From DASSCW01 sp036556325 (GTDB lineage: Bacteria > Chloroflexota > Limnocylindria > QHBO01), in assembly GCA_036556325.1 (NCBI GenBank), contig DATBJR010000084.1:1-16839 (forward strand): 16,839 nt of DNA, given 5' to 3'. The position numbers and the translations under genes are program-made. Each line of letters opens with the position of its first letter. Position 1 is the first letter of the stretch. The notes below the pieces were generated by a model. It had not been told where the DNA came from. It searched no databases and was given only the letters and a program-made list of their open reading frames with translations. Positions 1 to 6,030 of the stretch are shown here, one piece after another.

Positions 1-544
1 CATCGAGGTCCTGTCGCTGTACGTCTTCAGCCAGGAGAACTGGCGCCGCACTGACGAGGAGGTGGCTGGCCTGTTCGGGCTGATCGATGGTGCCGTGCGC
101 CAGTACACCGACGAGCTGGTGGCCGAGGGAGTGCGGGTGCGGGTCATCGGGCGGCTGCACGAGGCCCCGACGGACATCCAGCGCTCGATTCGGGCCGCCG
201 AGGAGAAGACGCGCGGCGGGGCGCGAATGGCGCTCAACATCGCCTTCAACTACTCGGGACGCAGCGAGATCGTGGATGCCATCCGCGCCCTGATTGCCGC
301 CGGCGTGCAGGCCCAGGACGTCGACGAGGACCGCGTCGCCGAACAGCTCTACACCGCCGGCCAACCTGAGCCTGACCTGATCATCAGGACCGGCGGCGAG
401 CAGCGGACCAGCAACTTCCTGCTCTGGCAGAGCGCCTACGCCGAGCTCGTCTTCTGCGATGCCCTCTGGCCGGACTTCCGCGAGGCCGATCTCGACGCCG
501 CCATCGCTGAGTTCGCCCGACGCCAGCGGCGCTACGGCGCCTGA
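1..544 (+). CDS. uppS: Isoprenyl (undecaprenyl) diphosphate synthase, 3' part
   Basis: This is the C-terminal 180 residues of a cis-prenyltransferase, which condenses isopentenyl diphosphate onto farnesyl diphosphate to make the C55 lipid carrier for cell-wall synthesis. The first complete codon starts at position 2. Family hallmarks are visible in order: FSQENWRR at residues 9-16 of the fragment, a short form of the NYxGRxEI block (FNYSGRSEI), and the RTGGEQRTSNFLLWQ block that binds isopentenyl diphosphate, followed by AYAELVF and WPDF near the end. About 70 N-terminal residues, including the catalytic Asp region, lie outside the window. The stop codon is five bases before cdsA, so the two genes are almost certainly cotranscribed. 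Both use CTP- or prenyl-diphosphate chemistry for envelope lipids. Nothing looks broken. The E/Z specificity and product chain length cannot be read from this fragment. Confidence 0.95.
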   Translation, partial: IEVLSLYVFSQENWRRTDEEVAGLFGLIDGAVRQYTDELVAEGVRVRVIGRLHEAPTDIQRSIRAAEEKTRGGARMALNIAFNYSGRSEIVDAIRALIAAGVQAQDVDEDRVAEQLYTAGQPEPDLIIRTGGEQRTSNFLLWQSAYAELVFCDALWPDFREADLDAAIAEFARRQRRYGA

Positions 545-549
545 TCGCG

Positions 550-1449
550 ATGCTGCGCACCCGCGTGCTGACCGCTGCCCTGCTGGCGCCGATCGTCGTC
601 ATCGTCGCCTGGCTCGGAGAGCCGTGGCTGTCGCTGCTGGTCGGGCTGGTGATCTTCCTGGCGCTGGTGGAGGTGATCGGCCTCCTCGATGCGGCCGGCT
701 TCGAACCGCCCCAGGTGCTCATGCTGGCCGCGGGGATCGCGGTCGCCGGCGCGGCGATCATCGCCGCCAACCAGGGCTTCGTCGGCGCCCTCCTTTCGTC
801 GCTGCTGGCGGCGACCACCATCCCGGGCCTGCCGGTGGTCGCCTTCGTGGCGGCGGCGCTGGTGCTCGGCATCGCCAGCTTCACGCGGCTCGATCCGCGG
901 GCAGGGTTCCTGACCTGGGCGACGTCCAGCTTCGGCGTGGCGTACGTCTCACTGCTCGCGCCATTCATCGTGCTGGTTGCGCACCTTGGCCCGGCGGACG
1001 GGGGACCCGGCACGGCCGTCGGCGTCATCGGCCTGCGCGCCGGATCGGCCTGGGTGCTGACCCTGCTGTTGGTGGTATGGGGCTACGACACCGGCGCCTA
1101 TGCCGCCGGACGCTGGTTCGGGAAGCGGCAGCTCATTCCGCACATCAGCCCGTCGAAGACGGTCGAAGGCGTGGCCGGCGGCATCGTGGCGGCGACCCTG
1201 GCGGCCGCCCTTGGCGCCTGGCTGACCGGCATTCCGACCTGGCACGCGCTGCTCATCGGACCCATCGTCGGGCTGGCCGCCCAGACGGGTGACCTGGCGG
1301 AGTCGCTGCTCAAGCGCGCCGCCGGACGCAAGGAGTCCGGCTACCTGATCCCCGGCCACGGCGGGATGCTCGACCGACTGGACTCGTTCCTGTTCGCGGC
1401 CCCGGTGCTGGCCGGCTATGCCCTGCTGGTCGTGGGCGCCGCCACGTGA
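550..1449 (+). CDS. cdsA: Phosphatidate cytidylyltransferase (CDP-diglyceride synthase)
   Basis: The 299-residue integral membrane enzyme makes CDP-diacylglycerol from CTP and phosphatidic acid, the precursor of membrane phospholipids. The sequence shows a run of hydrophobic segments from residue 5 on (for example residues 10-25, 30-48, 70-85 and 94-112). The C-terminal CDS signature spans S252 to D278, with KR at 255-256, PGHGG at 268-272 and DRLD at 275-278. One position departs from the signature: the usual KD is K261-E262. The start is the ATG at 550. There is no strong Shine-Dalgarno sequence, and translation probably carries over from uppS five bases upstream. The stop codon overlaps the dxr start by four bases (GTGA). 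Family assignment is very secure; the effect of the Asp-to-Glu change is not known. Confidence 0.95.
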   Translation: MLRTRVLTAALLAPIVVIVAWLGEPWLSLLVGLVIFLALVEVIGLLDAAGFEPPQVLMLAAGIAVAGAAIIAANQGFVGALLSSLLAATTIPGLPVVAFVAAALVLGIASFTRLDPRAGFLTWATSSFGVAYVSLLAPFIVLVAHLGPADGGPGTAVGVIGLRAGSAWVLTLLLVVWGYDTGAYAAGRWFGKRQLIPHISPSKTVEGVAGGIVAATLAAALGAWLTGIPTWHALLIGPIVGLAAQTGDLAESLLKRAAGRKESGYLIPGHGGMLDRLDSFLFAAPVLAGYALLVVGAAT

Positions 1450-2588
1450 TCGGCGTCAGCGTCCTCGGCTCGACCGGCTCGATCGGCCGCCAGACGCTGG
1501 AGGTCATCGCGGCGCACCCGGATCGCTTCCGGGTGGTGGGGCTGGCCGCGGGCCATGCATCCCCGGAGCTCGACCGCCAGCGTGCAGCCTGGCCCGAGGC
1601 GCGGCACTGGGAGGCCGATGGGCTCGGAAAGAACGCATCCGGCTGGGCGAACGGCGGCCTGGAGGAGCTCGCCTGCCTGCCCGACGCGGACATCGTGGTC
1701 GCCGCCACCACCGGCATGGCCGCCCTCCCCGCCGTGCTCGCGGCGCTGCGCAGCGGGCGAGTCGTCGCGCTGGCGAACAAGGAGACGCTCGTCACCGGCG
1801 GCCACCTCGTGACCCAGGTGCTGGCGCAGCAGGGCGCCGATCCGCTGGAGCGGCTGCGGCCAGTCGACAGCGAGCACTCCGCCATCTGGCAGTGCCTCCT
1901 CGGGGAGCGTCTGGAGGACGTCGTGCGGCTGGTCCTCACCGCGTCCGGCGGGCCATTCCGCGAACGATCGGTCACCGACCTCGGCGCGGTCACGCCGGAA
2001 GAGGCGCTGGCACATCCGACCTGGCGGATGGGCCCGAAGATCACCATCGACTCGGCCACGCTCGTCAACAAGGCATTCGAGGCGATCGAGGCCAAATGGC
2101 TGTACCGGCAGCCGTACAGTAGGATCACGGCAGTGATCCATCCCCGCAGCCTGGTGCACTCGCTCGTCGAGTTCGCCGATGGCTCCTACAAGGCCCAGCT
2201 TGGCCTCCCCGACATGCGCCTCCCGATCCAGTACGCCCTCACCTACCCGGAGCGGCTGCCGTCGCCGGCCGGCCACCTGCCGCCGGAGGCATGGGGGCCC
2301 ATCGAATTCAGTCCCCTCGATCCCGGACGCTATCCCGCCTACGCCACCGTGCGCGCCGCGGCCGACGCCGGCGGCAATCGGGGAGCCATCCTGAACGCCG
2401 CTGACGAGGTGGCGGTGGCAGCCTTTCTGGCCGGCCGGCTGCCGTTCAACGGGATTGCCGGCGTTATCGGCTCGGCAGTCGAGCGATGGGAGAGCGACGA
2501 TGAGCCGTCGCTGCCGGAGATCGTCGCCCTGGACGCGGAGGTCCGCGCAGCGCTGCAGACCCAGCTGGGCGCGGCGGTGGACGGCTGA
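1446..2588 (+). CDS. dxr: 1-deoxy-D-xylulose 5-phosphate reductoisomerase
   Basis: This 380-residue enzyme (IspC) converts DXP to 2-C-methyl-D-erythritol 4-phosphate with NADPH, the first committed step of the MEP isoprenoid pathway. GSTGSIGRQT at residues 8-17 is the nucleotide-binding loop. LANKETLVTGG is at 109-119. The divalent-metal ligands are expected at D141 and E143 (DSEHSAIWQ) and E212. The flexible-loop region ASGGPFR is at 166-172, and the substrate-binding block IDSATLVNKAFE is at 201-212. Length is normal for the family. The GTG start overlaps the cdsA stop by four bases, and the stop shares one base with the rseP ATG (TGATG), so coupled translation is likely. Isoprenoid made here feeds the uppS product two genes upstream. 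The organism therefore uses the MEP rather than the mevalonate route. Confidence 0.97.
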   Translation: MIGVSVLGSTGSIGRQTLEVIAAHPDRFRVVGLAAGHASPELDRQRAAWPEARHWEADGLGKNASGWANGGLEELACLPDADIVVAATTGMAALPAVLAALRSGRVVALANKETLVTGGHLVTQVLAQQGADPLERLRPVDSEHSAIWQCLLGERLEDVVRLVLTASGGPFRERSVTDLGAVTPEEALAHPTWRMGPKITIDSATLVNKAFEAIEAKWLYRQPYSRITAVIHPRSLVHSLVEFADGSYKAQLGLPDMRLPIQYALTYPERLPSPAGHLPPEAWGPIEFSPLDPGRYPAYATVRAAADAGGNRGAILNAADEVAVAAFLAGRLPFNGIAGVIGSAVERWESDDEPSLPEIVALDAEVRAALQTQLGAAVDG

Positions 2589-3712
2589 TGGAGGTGCTCG
2601 GCACCATCGCCGCCTTTCTCGCCGTGCTGGTCGTGCTGGTGGTCGTCCACGAGCTGGGCCACTTCCTGGCGGCCAAGGCGGCGGGCATCACCGTCCAGGA
2701 ATTCGCCGTCGGCTTTCCGCCGCGCATCGCGTCGCGCATCTGGCGCGGCACGCGCTACTCCGTGAACTGGATCCCCCTCGGCGGCTTTGTGAAGATGCTC
2801 GGCGAGGACGGCGACATCGAGGCCCAGAAGCTGCGGCAGCGAGGCCTGTCGGAGGCGGCCGTGGAGGAGGCGATGGCGGGTGCCTTCAACCGCAAGCCGA
2901 TCTACGTGCGGGTGGGCGTGCTGCTGGCCGGCGTCGTGATGAACTTCCTGCTGGCCGGCGTCCTGTTCTCGATCGCGAGTGGCATGCCGCAGTACCAGGC
3001 CCAGGGCGGTCTTGTCGTCAGCAGCATCAATCCCGGCAGCCCGGCGGAGGACGCAGGGCTCCAGCCCAACGACGTCATCCTGGCCGCGAACGGCCGGACG
3101 TTCGTGGCGTCGGTGGACCTGACCACCTACCTGCGCGGGCAGGCGGGAACGCCGGTGCGGCTGACCGTGCGGCGGGACGGGGCCGAGCGGACGCTCACCG
3201 TCATCCCGAACAGCGTGACCGACGAGGACCTGCGCAAGGGCAAGGGCGCGGTGGGCTTCACGTGGCACGGCGAACGGATCGCAGAGGTGCCCGCGCCGGC
3301 AGGCAACCCGATCGAAGCGGTGCAGCTCGGCTTCGGCGGCGCAGCGGAGCTCGCCATCCAGCTGCCCGGGGCGCTCGTCGACGCCATCGGCGGCATCCTG
3401 GGCCTGAACCCGAATGCCGGCCAGGCCGCCGGTCCCATCGGCATCGCGGAGCAGACCGGCGAGGTGCTCAGCGGCCCGTTCGTGTACTTCCTGAGCTTCG
3501 TCGGGCTGCTGTCGCTGAATCTGGCCGTCCTCAACGTGCTGCCCTTTCCACCGCTCGACGGCGGCCGGATCGCGGTGGTACTGATCGAGGCCGTCCGTCG
3601 CCGTCGCCTGCCGGCCGAGCGCGAGGCGCTCATCTACCTCACCGGCTTCATGGTGCTCATCGTCCTGGTGATCCTCATCTCCATCCAGGACGTTCAGCGC
3701 CTCGTCGAATAG
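2588..3712 (+). CDS. rseP: Site-2 protease, RseP/RasP-type zinc metalloprotease
   Basis: The 374-residue protein is a membrane-embedded M50 metalloprotease that cuts transmembrane substrates such as anti-sigma factors or signal-peptide remnants. The first transmembrane helix carries the zinc motif HELGH at residues 21-25. A short GGFVKM loop follows near residue 64. A single PDZ domain occupies roughly residues 135-220 (it contains PAEDAGLQPNDVILAANG). The third metal ligand lies in the conserved PPLDGG block, D324. A last hydrophobic helix ends close to the C terminus. It starts on the last base of the dxr stop codon. The dxr-rseP adjacency is common in bacteria. The gene ends the envelope operon; no convincing terminator follows. 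The substrate cannot be told from the window. Confidence 0.95.
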   Translation: MEVLGTIAAFLAVLVVLVVVHELGHFLAAKAAGITVQEFAVGFPPRIASRIWRGTRYSVNWIPLGGFVKMLGEDGDIEAQKLRQRGLSEAAVEEAMAGAFNRKPIYVRVGVLLAGVVMNFLLAGVLFSIASGMPQYQAQGGLVVSSINPGSPAEDAGLQPNDVILAANGRTFVASVDLTTYLRGQAGTPVRLTVRRDGAERTLTVIPNSVTDEDLRKGKGAVGFTWHGERIAEVPAPAGNPIEAVQLGFGGAAELAIQLPGALVDAIGGILGLNPNAGQAAGPIGIAEQTGEVLSGPFVYFLSFVGLLSLNLAVLNVLPFPPLDGGRIAVVLIEAVRRRRLPAEREALIYLTGFMVLIVLVILISIQDVQRLVE

Positions 3713-3804
3713 GCGCTTACCAAAGCAAAGCGCGCCGCCTTCCACGTCGGCAACTCACCCGACCGGTGCGTGCAGGCAACACTGCAAGGTCCGTGGCAAG
3801 GAGG

Positions 3805-4113
3805 ATGGGGCAACCTTGGTCCGTGGCCCTTTCGAACGCGACACAATTCATCTCCCGCGGACCGCAGCCGCCCCTCACCATCCCGCCCCGCTGGCTCGAG
3901 GACGACTTCGCTGCCTGGCTCCAGGAGCGGATGGGGGAGCGAGGCATCAGCCAGCGCATGCTGGCGCTGCGCGCCGGCGTCTCCCACTCGAGCGTCTCGC
4001 GACTGCTGAGCGGCGACCGCTCTCCGTCGCTGCCGACGGCAATCGCCCTGCTGCGGGTGCTGGCCGTCGAACCGCTGGGCGCCATCAACGCGACGGTCGG
4101 TGACGCCAGCTGA
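3805..4113 (+). CDS. Small XRE-family helix-turn-helix protein
   Basis: This 102-residue open frame has a clear XRE/HTH_3 domain in residues 34-88. The helix pair is recognisable as SQRMLALRAGVSHSSVSRLL (49-68), followed by SGDRSPSLPTAIALLRVLAV. Codons in this frame carry G or C at third positions, like the neighbours. The start is uncertain. ATG 3805 directly abuts a perfect AAGGAGG (3798-3804), leaving no spacer, so a GTG at 3823 is a possible alternative; it would shorten the N terminus by six residues without touching the domain. The protein is probably a DNA-binding regulator. No target or partner domain is visible. It stands between rseP and the nusA promoter, followed by an unknown small gene, so the two could form a regulatory pair. 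Confidence 0.7.
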   Translation: MGQPWSVALSNATQFISRGPQPPLTIPPRWLEDDFAAWLQERMGERGISQRMLALRAGVSHSSVSRLLSGDRSPSLPTAIALLRVLAVEPLGAINATVGDAS

Positions 4114-4206
4114 GCCGATCTCGGCCGGTTGGCGGTTGACATCCGCGGTAGCCTTTCCCGCGGCCGGCATGCCCTCCGGCGCTGGAATGCGCTGCGCAGG
4201 AGCAGG

Positions 4207-4449
4207 ATGGATCGGACCCGAACCTGGCATGGCCGTCTCTATTGCCAGTACTTCTTCATCGAAACCCATCTCACCGCCGAGGATGGTTCGTGGTCGGCCT
4301 GGGTGGCGACGCCCGAGCAGCCAACCCGCGCAACCGGCCGAACGGCGCTCTCCGCGCTCGTGGGAGCGCTCGAACCGTTCGAAGGCATGACCCTGGAGCT
4401 GCTGCGCAGCGCGCCGCCCACCCTGATCCGCCTGCTGGAACGCTCCTAG
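4207..4449 (+). CDS. Small protein of unknown function
   Basis: This is an 80-residue open frame that I do not recognise. It starts at ATG 4207 with AGGAG at 4198-4202; a TTG at 4129 in the same frame is a longer alternative (106 residues) with no good ribosome site. The predicted protein has a likely beta-hairpin (residues about 8-33, including FFIETHLTAEDGSWSAWV), then a GRTALSALVGAL helix and a hydrophobic C-terminal helix. That order loosely recalls the HicB-like antitoxin fold (strand, strand, G-T-x2-A helix), but the match is weak and no HicA-like partner is present. Third positions are G/C-rich, which supports real coding. It lies where rimP usually precedes nusA, but at 80 residues without RimP motifs it is not RimP. 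Confidence 0.5.
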   Translation: MDRTRTWHGRLYCQYFFIETHLTAEDGSWSAWVATPEQPTRATGRTALSALVGALEPFEGMTLELLRSAPPTLIRLLERS

Positions 4450-4508
4450 GCGACTCCCCGGCGACCGTGATCGCGATAGGGGCGCCGGTGGCGTGGAGAG
4501 GGGCGGAC

Positions 4509-4517
4509 TGATATACT
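4509..4517 (+). promoter_or_regulatory. Extended -10 promoter for the nusA operon
   Basis: TG-A-TATACT at 4509-4517 matches the extended -10 element, in an A/T-rich patch unusual for this sequence. The -35 position (about 4489-4494, TGGCGT) is poor, as is typical of extended -10 promoters. Transcription would begin near 4523-4525, giving a leader of about 108 bases before nusA. Confidence 0.6.
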
Positions 4518-4522
4518 CCGCA

Positions 4523-4550
4523 TCGGTTTCGCGCCAGGTTTGCGAGCCGA
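4523..4550 (+). other. 5'-end hairpin in the nusA leader
   Basis: TCGG and TCGC (4523-4526, 4529-4532) pair with GCGA and CCGA (4542-4545, 4547-4550). This gives an eight-pair stem with a small internal bulge and a nine-base loop. It would begin at or next to the predicted transcript start, where it could protect the 5' end or take part in leader switching. Confidence 0.4.
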
Positions 4551-4568
4551 ATCGATACTGACTAAGGG

Positions 4569-4604
4569 AAACGTGGGTCGGTTCGCCATCCCACGTTTTT
4601 GTTT
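4569..4604 (+). terminator. Terminator-like hairpin (attenuator) in the nusA leader
   Basis: AAACGTGGG (4569-4577) pairs perfectly with CCCACGTTT (4590-4598), and the strand continues into a T-rich run ending near 4604. The loop contains a smaller GG-TTCG-CC hairpin (4580-4587). This is an intrinsic terminator by every visible criterion. It lies downstream of the nusA promoter and 27 bases before the nusA GTG, so it would act as an attenuator. It could also stop read-through from the upstream small genes. Confidence 0.75.
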
Positions 4605-4631
4605 CTGCCCGCGAGGGCGCGAGGTGCGGAC

Positions 4632-5777
4632 GTGAATCGTGACTTCATCGGAGCACTGCTCCAGTTGAACGCCGAGAAGGGCGTGCCGCAGGAGATCCTC
4701 ATCCACACGCTCGAACAGGCCATCGAGTCTGCCTATCGGCGCAATGCGGACGCCCCGGAGAACGTGGTGGTCCACGTCGATCCGGAGAGCGGCCAGATCA
4801 GCGTCTTCCGGGAGTACGAGGTCGTGGCGGGGGACTCCGAGATCGAGGATCCGGAGCTGCAGATGGTCGTGGCCGAGGCCCAGAAGATCGACCCGGCCAG
4901 CGGCGTGGGCGGCAAGGTCCGGGTGCCCGAGAACGTGACCCAGGCCCAGCTTGGCCGGATCGCCGCCCAGACCGCCGGCCAGGTGTACCGCCAGCGGCTG
5001 CGGGAGGCGGAGCGCGACGTGGTCTACGGCCAGTACGCCAGCCGCGAGGGCGAGATCATGACCGGGGTGGTGCATCGCACCACCGATCAGGCCGTGGTGC
5101 TCGACATGGGCAAGGGCGTGGAGGCCGTCCTGGCCGTGACCGAGCAGCTGCCCGGCGAGCACTACCGCATCGGGCAGCACCTGAAGGTGTACGTCCTCGA
5201 GGTGCGCCGCACGACGCGCGGCCCGGTGCTGGTCGTCAGCCGCACGCATCGCGGCTTCCTGCGGCGCCTGATGGAGATGGAGATCCCCGAGATCTACAAC
5301 GGGACGGTCGTGATCCGAGGCATCGCGCGCGAGGCCGGCAGCCGCTCCAAGGTCTCCGTGGAGAGCCGGCAGCCCGGCGTCGACGCCAAGGGCTCGGCGG
5401 TGGGCCAGCGCGGCGCGCGGATCCAGGCCATCGTGGCCGAGCTGAACGGCGAGAAGGTCGACATCGTGCTCTGGCACGAGGACGCCGGCCAGTACGTCGC
5501 CGAGGCGCTGTCGCCGGCCGAGGTGCTGAGCGTGCGGATCGACGAGGAGCACAAGATCGCCAACGTCATCGTGCCGGAGCGGCAGCTGAGCCTGGCGATC
5601 GGCAAGGAGGGGCAGAACGCGCGCCTGGCCGCCAAGCTGACCGGCTGGCGGATCGACATCCGCTCGGACGCCGGGGTGGCCACCGCTGCGGCGGCGCACG
5701 ACCCGGCTGATGAGCATGAAGGCGATCTGCGGGCAGCGCCCGAGGAGGCGACGGTCGATGCCGAAGCGACGTCCTGA
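4632..5777 (+). CDS. nusA: Transcription termination/antitermination factor NusA
   Basis: The 381-residue RNA polymerase-binding factor modulates pausing, termination and antitermination. Domain order is typical: N-terminal polymerase-binding domain (about 1-125), S1 domain (about 140-205, starting GEIMTGVV), KH1 (about 206-285, with GQRGARIQAIV at 258-268) and KH2 (about 286-350, with LAIGKEGQNARLAAKLTGW at 321-339). A short acidic tail of about 30 residues follows; the C-terminal acidic repeats of enterobacterial NusA are absent, as in Gram-positives. GTG 4632 is chosen because GAGG (4621-4624) sits seven bases upstream and MNRDFIGALLQL aligns with normal NusA N termini. It is the first gene after a strong leader hairpin, which suggests autoregulated attenuation. 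The 3' end overlaps ylxR by 20 bases. Confidence 0.96.
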   Translation: MNRDFIGALLQLNAEKGVPQEILIHTLEQAIESAYRRNADAPENVVVHVDPESGQISVFREYEVVAGDSEIEDPELQMVVAEAQKIDPASGVGGKVRVPENVTQAQLGRIAAQTAGQVYRQRLREAERDVVYGQYASREGEIMTGVVHRTTDQAVVLDMGKGVEAVLAVTEQLPGEHYRIGQHLKVYVLEVRRTTRGPVLVVSRTHRGFLRRLMEMEIPEIYNGTVVIRGIAREAGSRSKVSVESRQPGVDAKGSAVGQRGARIQAIVAELNGEKVDIVLWHEDAGQYVAEALSPAEVLSVRIDEEHKIANVIVPERQLSLAIGKEGQNARLAAKLTGWRIDIRSDAGVATAAAAHDPADEHEGDLRAAPEEATVDAEATS

Positions 5778-6030
5778 CCATGTCCCGATGCGCACCTGTG
5801 CCTCGTGCCGGCAGGTGCGACCCAAGCGCGAGATGACGCGGGTGGTCCGCGCCGCCGATGGATCGGTCGCCCCCGATCCGACCGGCAGGGCCGCGGGCCG
5901 CGGCACCTACATCTGCGCCGATCCCGCCTGCCGCGAGCCAACGCGCCTGGCGGCCGCGATCCAGCATGCTTTGGGTGCGCCGGTCGATGCCGACGCACTC
6001 ACGCTCGAGGTGACGAATGCCGCCACGTAG
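5758..6030 (+). CDS. ylxR: YlxR/RnpM family RNA-binding protein
   Basis: The small basic protein (90 residues) belongs to the YlxR family encoded between nusA and infB. Bacillus family members have been described as modulators of RNase P (RnpM). MRTCASCRQVRPKREM at residues 11-26 carries the paired cysteines C14 and C17, and the family hallmark GRGTYIC is at 47-53, with a fourth cysteine at 58, so a small metal site is plausible. The start at ATG 5758 is fixed by GAGGAGG (5742-5748) nine bases upstream; longer in-frame starts lie deeper in nusA. The gene overlaps the nusA end by 20 bases and the infB start by 14 bases, which is the classical nusA-ylxR-infB arrangement. Confidence 0.93.
   Translation: MPKRRPDHVPMRTCASCRQVRPKREMTRVVRAADGSVAPDPTGRAAGRGTYICADPACREPTRLAAAIQHALGAPVDADALTLEVTNAAT

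Noticed and set aside
3712..3736. Possible terminator after rseP (GGCGC paired with GCGCC)
   Set aside because: Only five pairs around a 15-base loop and no T run.
2339..3745. A 468-codon minus-strand open frame opposite dxr and rseP
   Set aside because: Shadow of the plus-strand genes; no ribosome site or domain.
2455..3804. A plus-strand frame running from inside dxr through rseP into the HTH gene
   Set aside because: The upstream part is an Arg-, Gly- and Ala-rich shadow of rseP in another frame. Only the last 102 residues carry a domain, so the HTH gene was started at 3805.
4136..4141. Perfect TTGACA resembling a -35 box
   Set aside because: No -10-like sequence lies 16-18 bases downstream; the nearest TAGCCT is only seven bases away.
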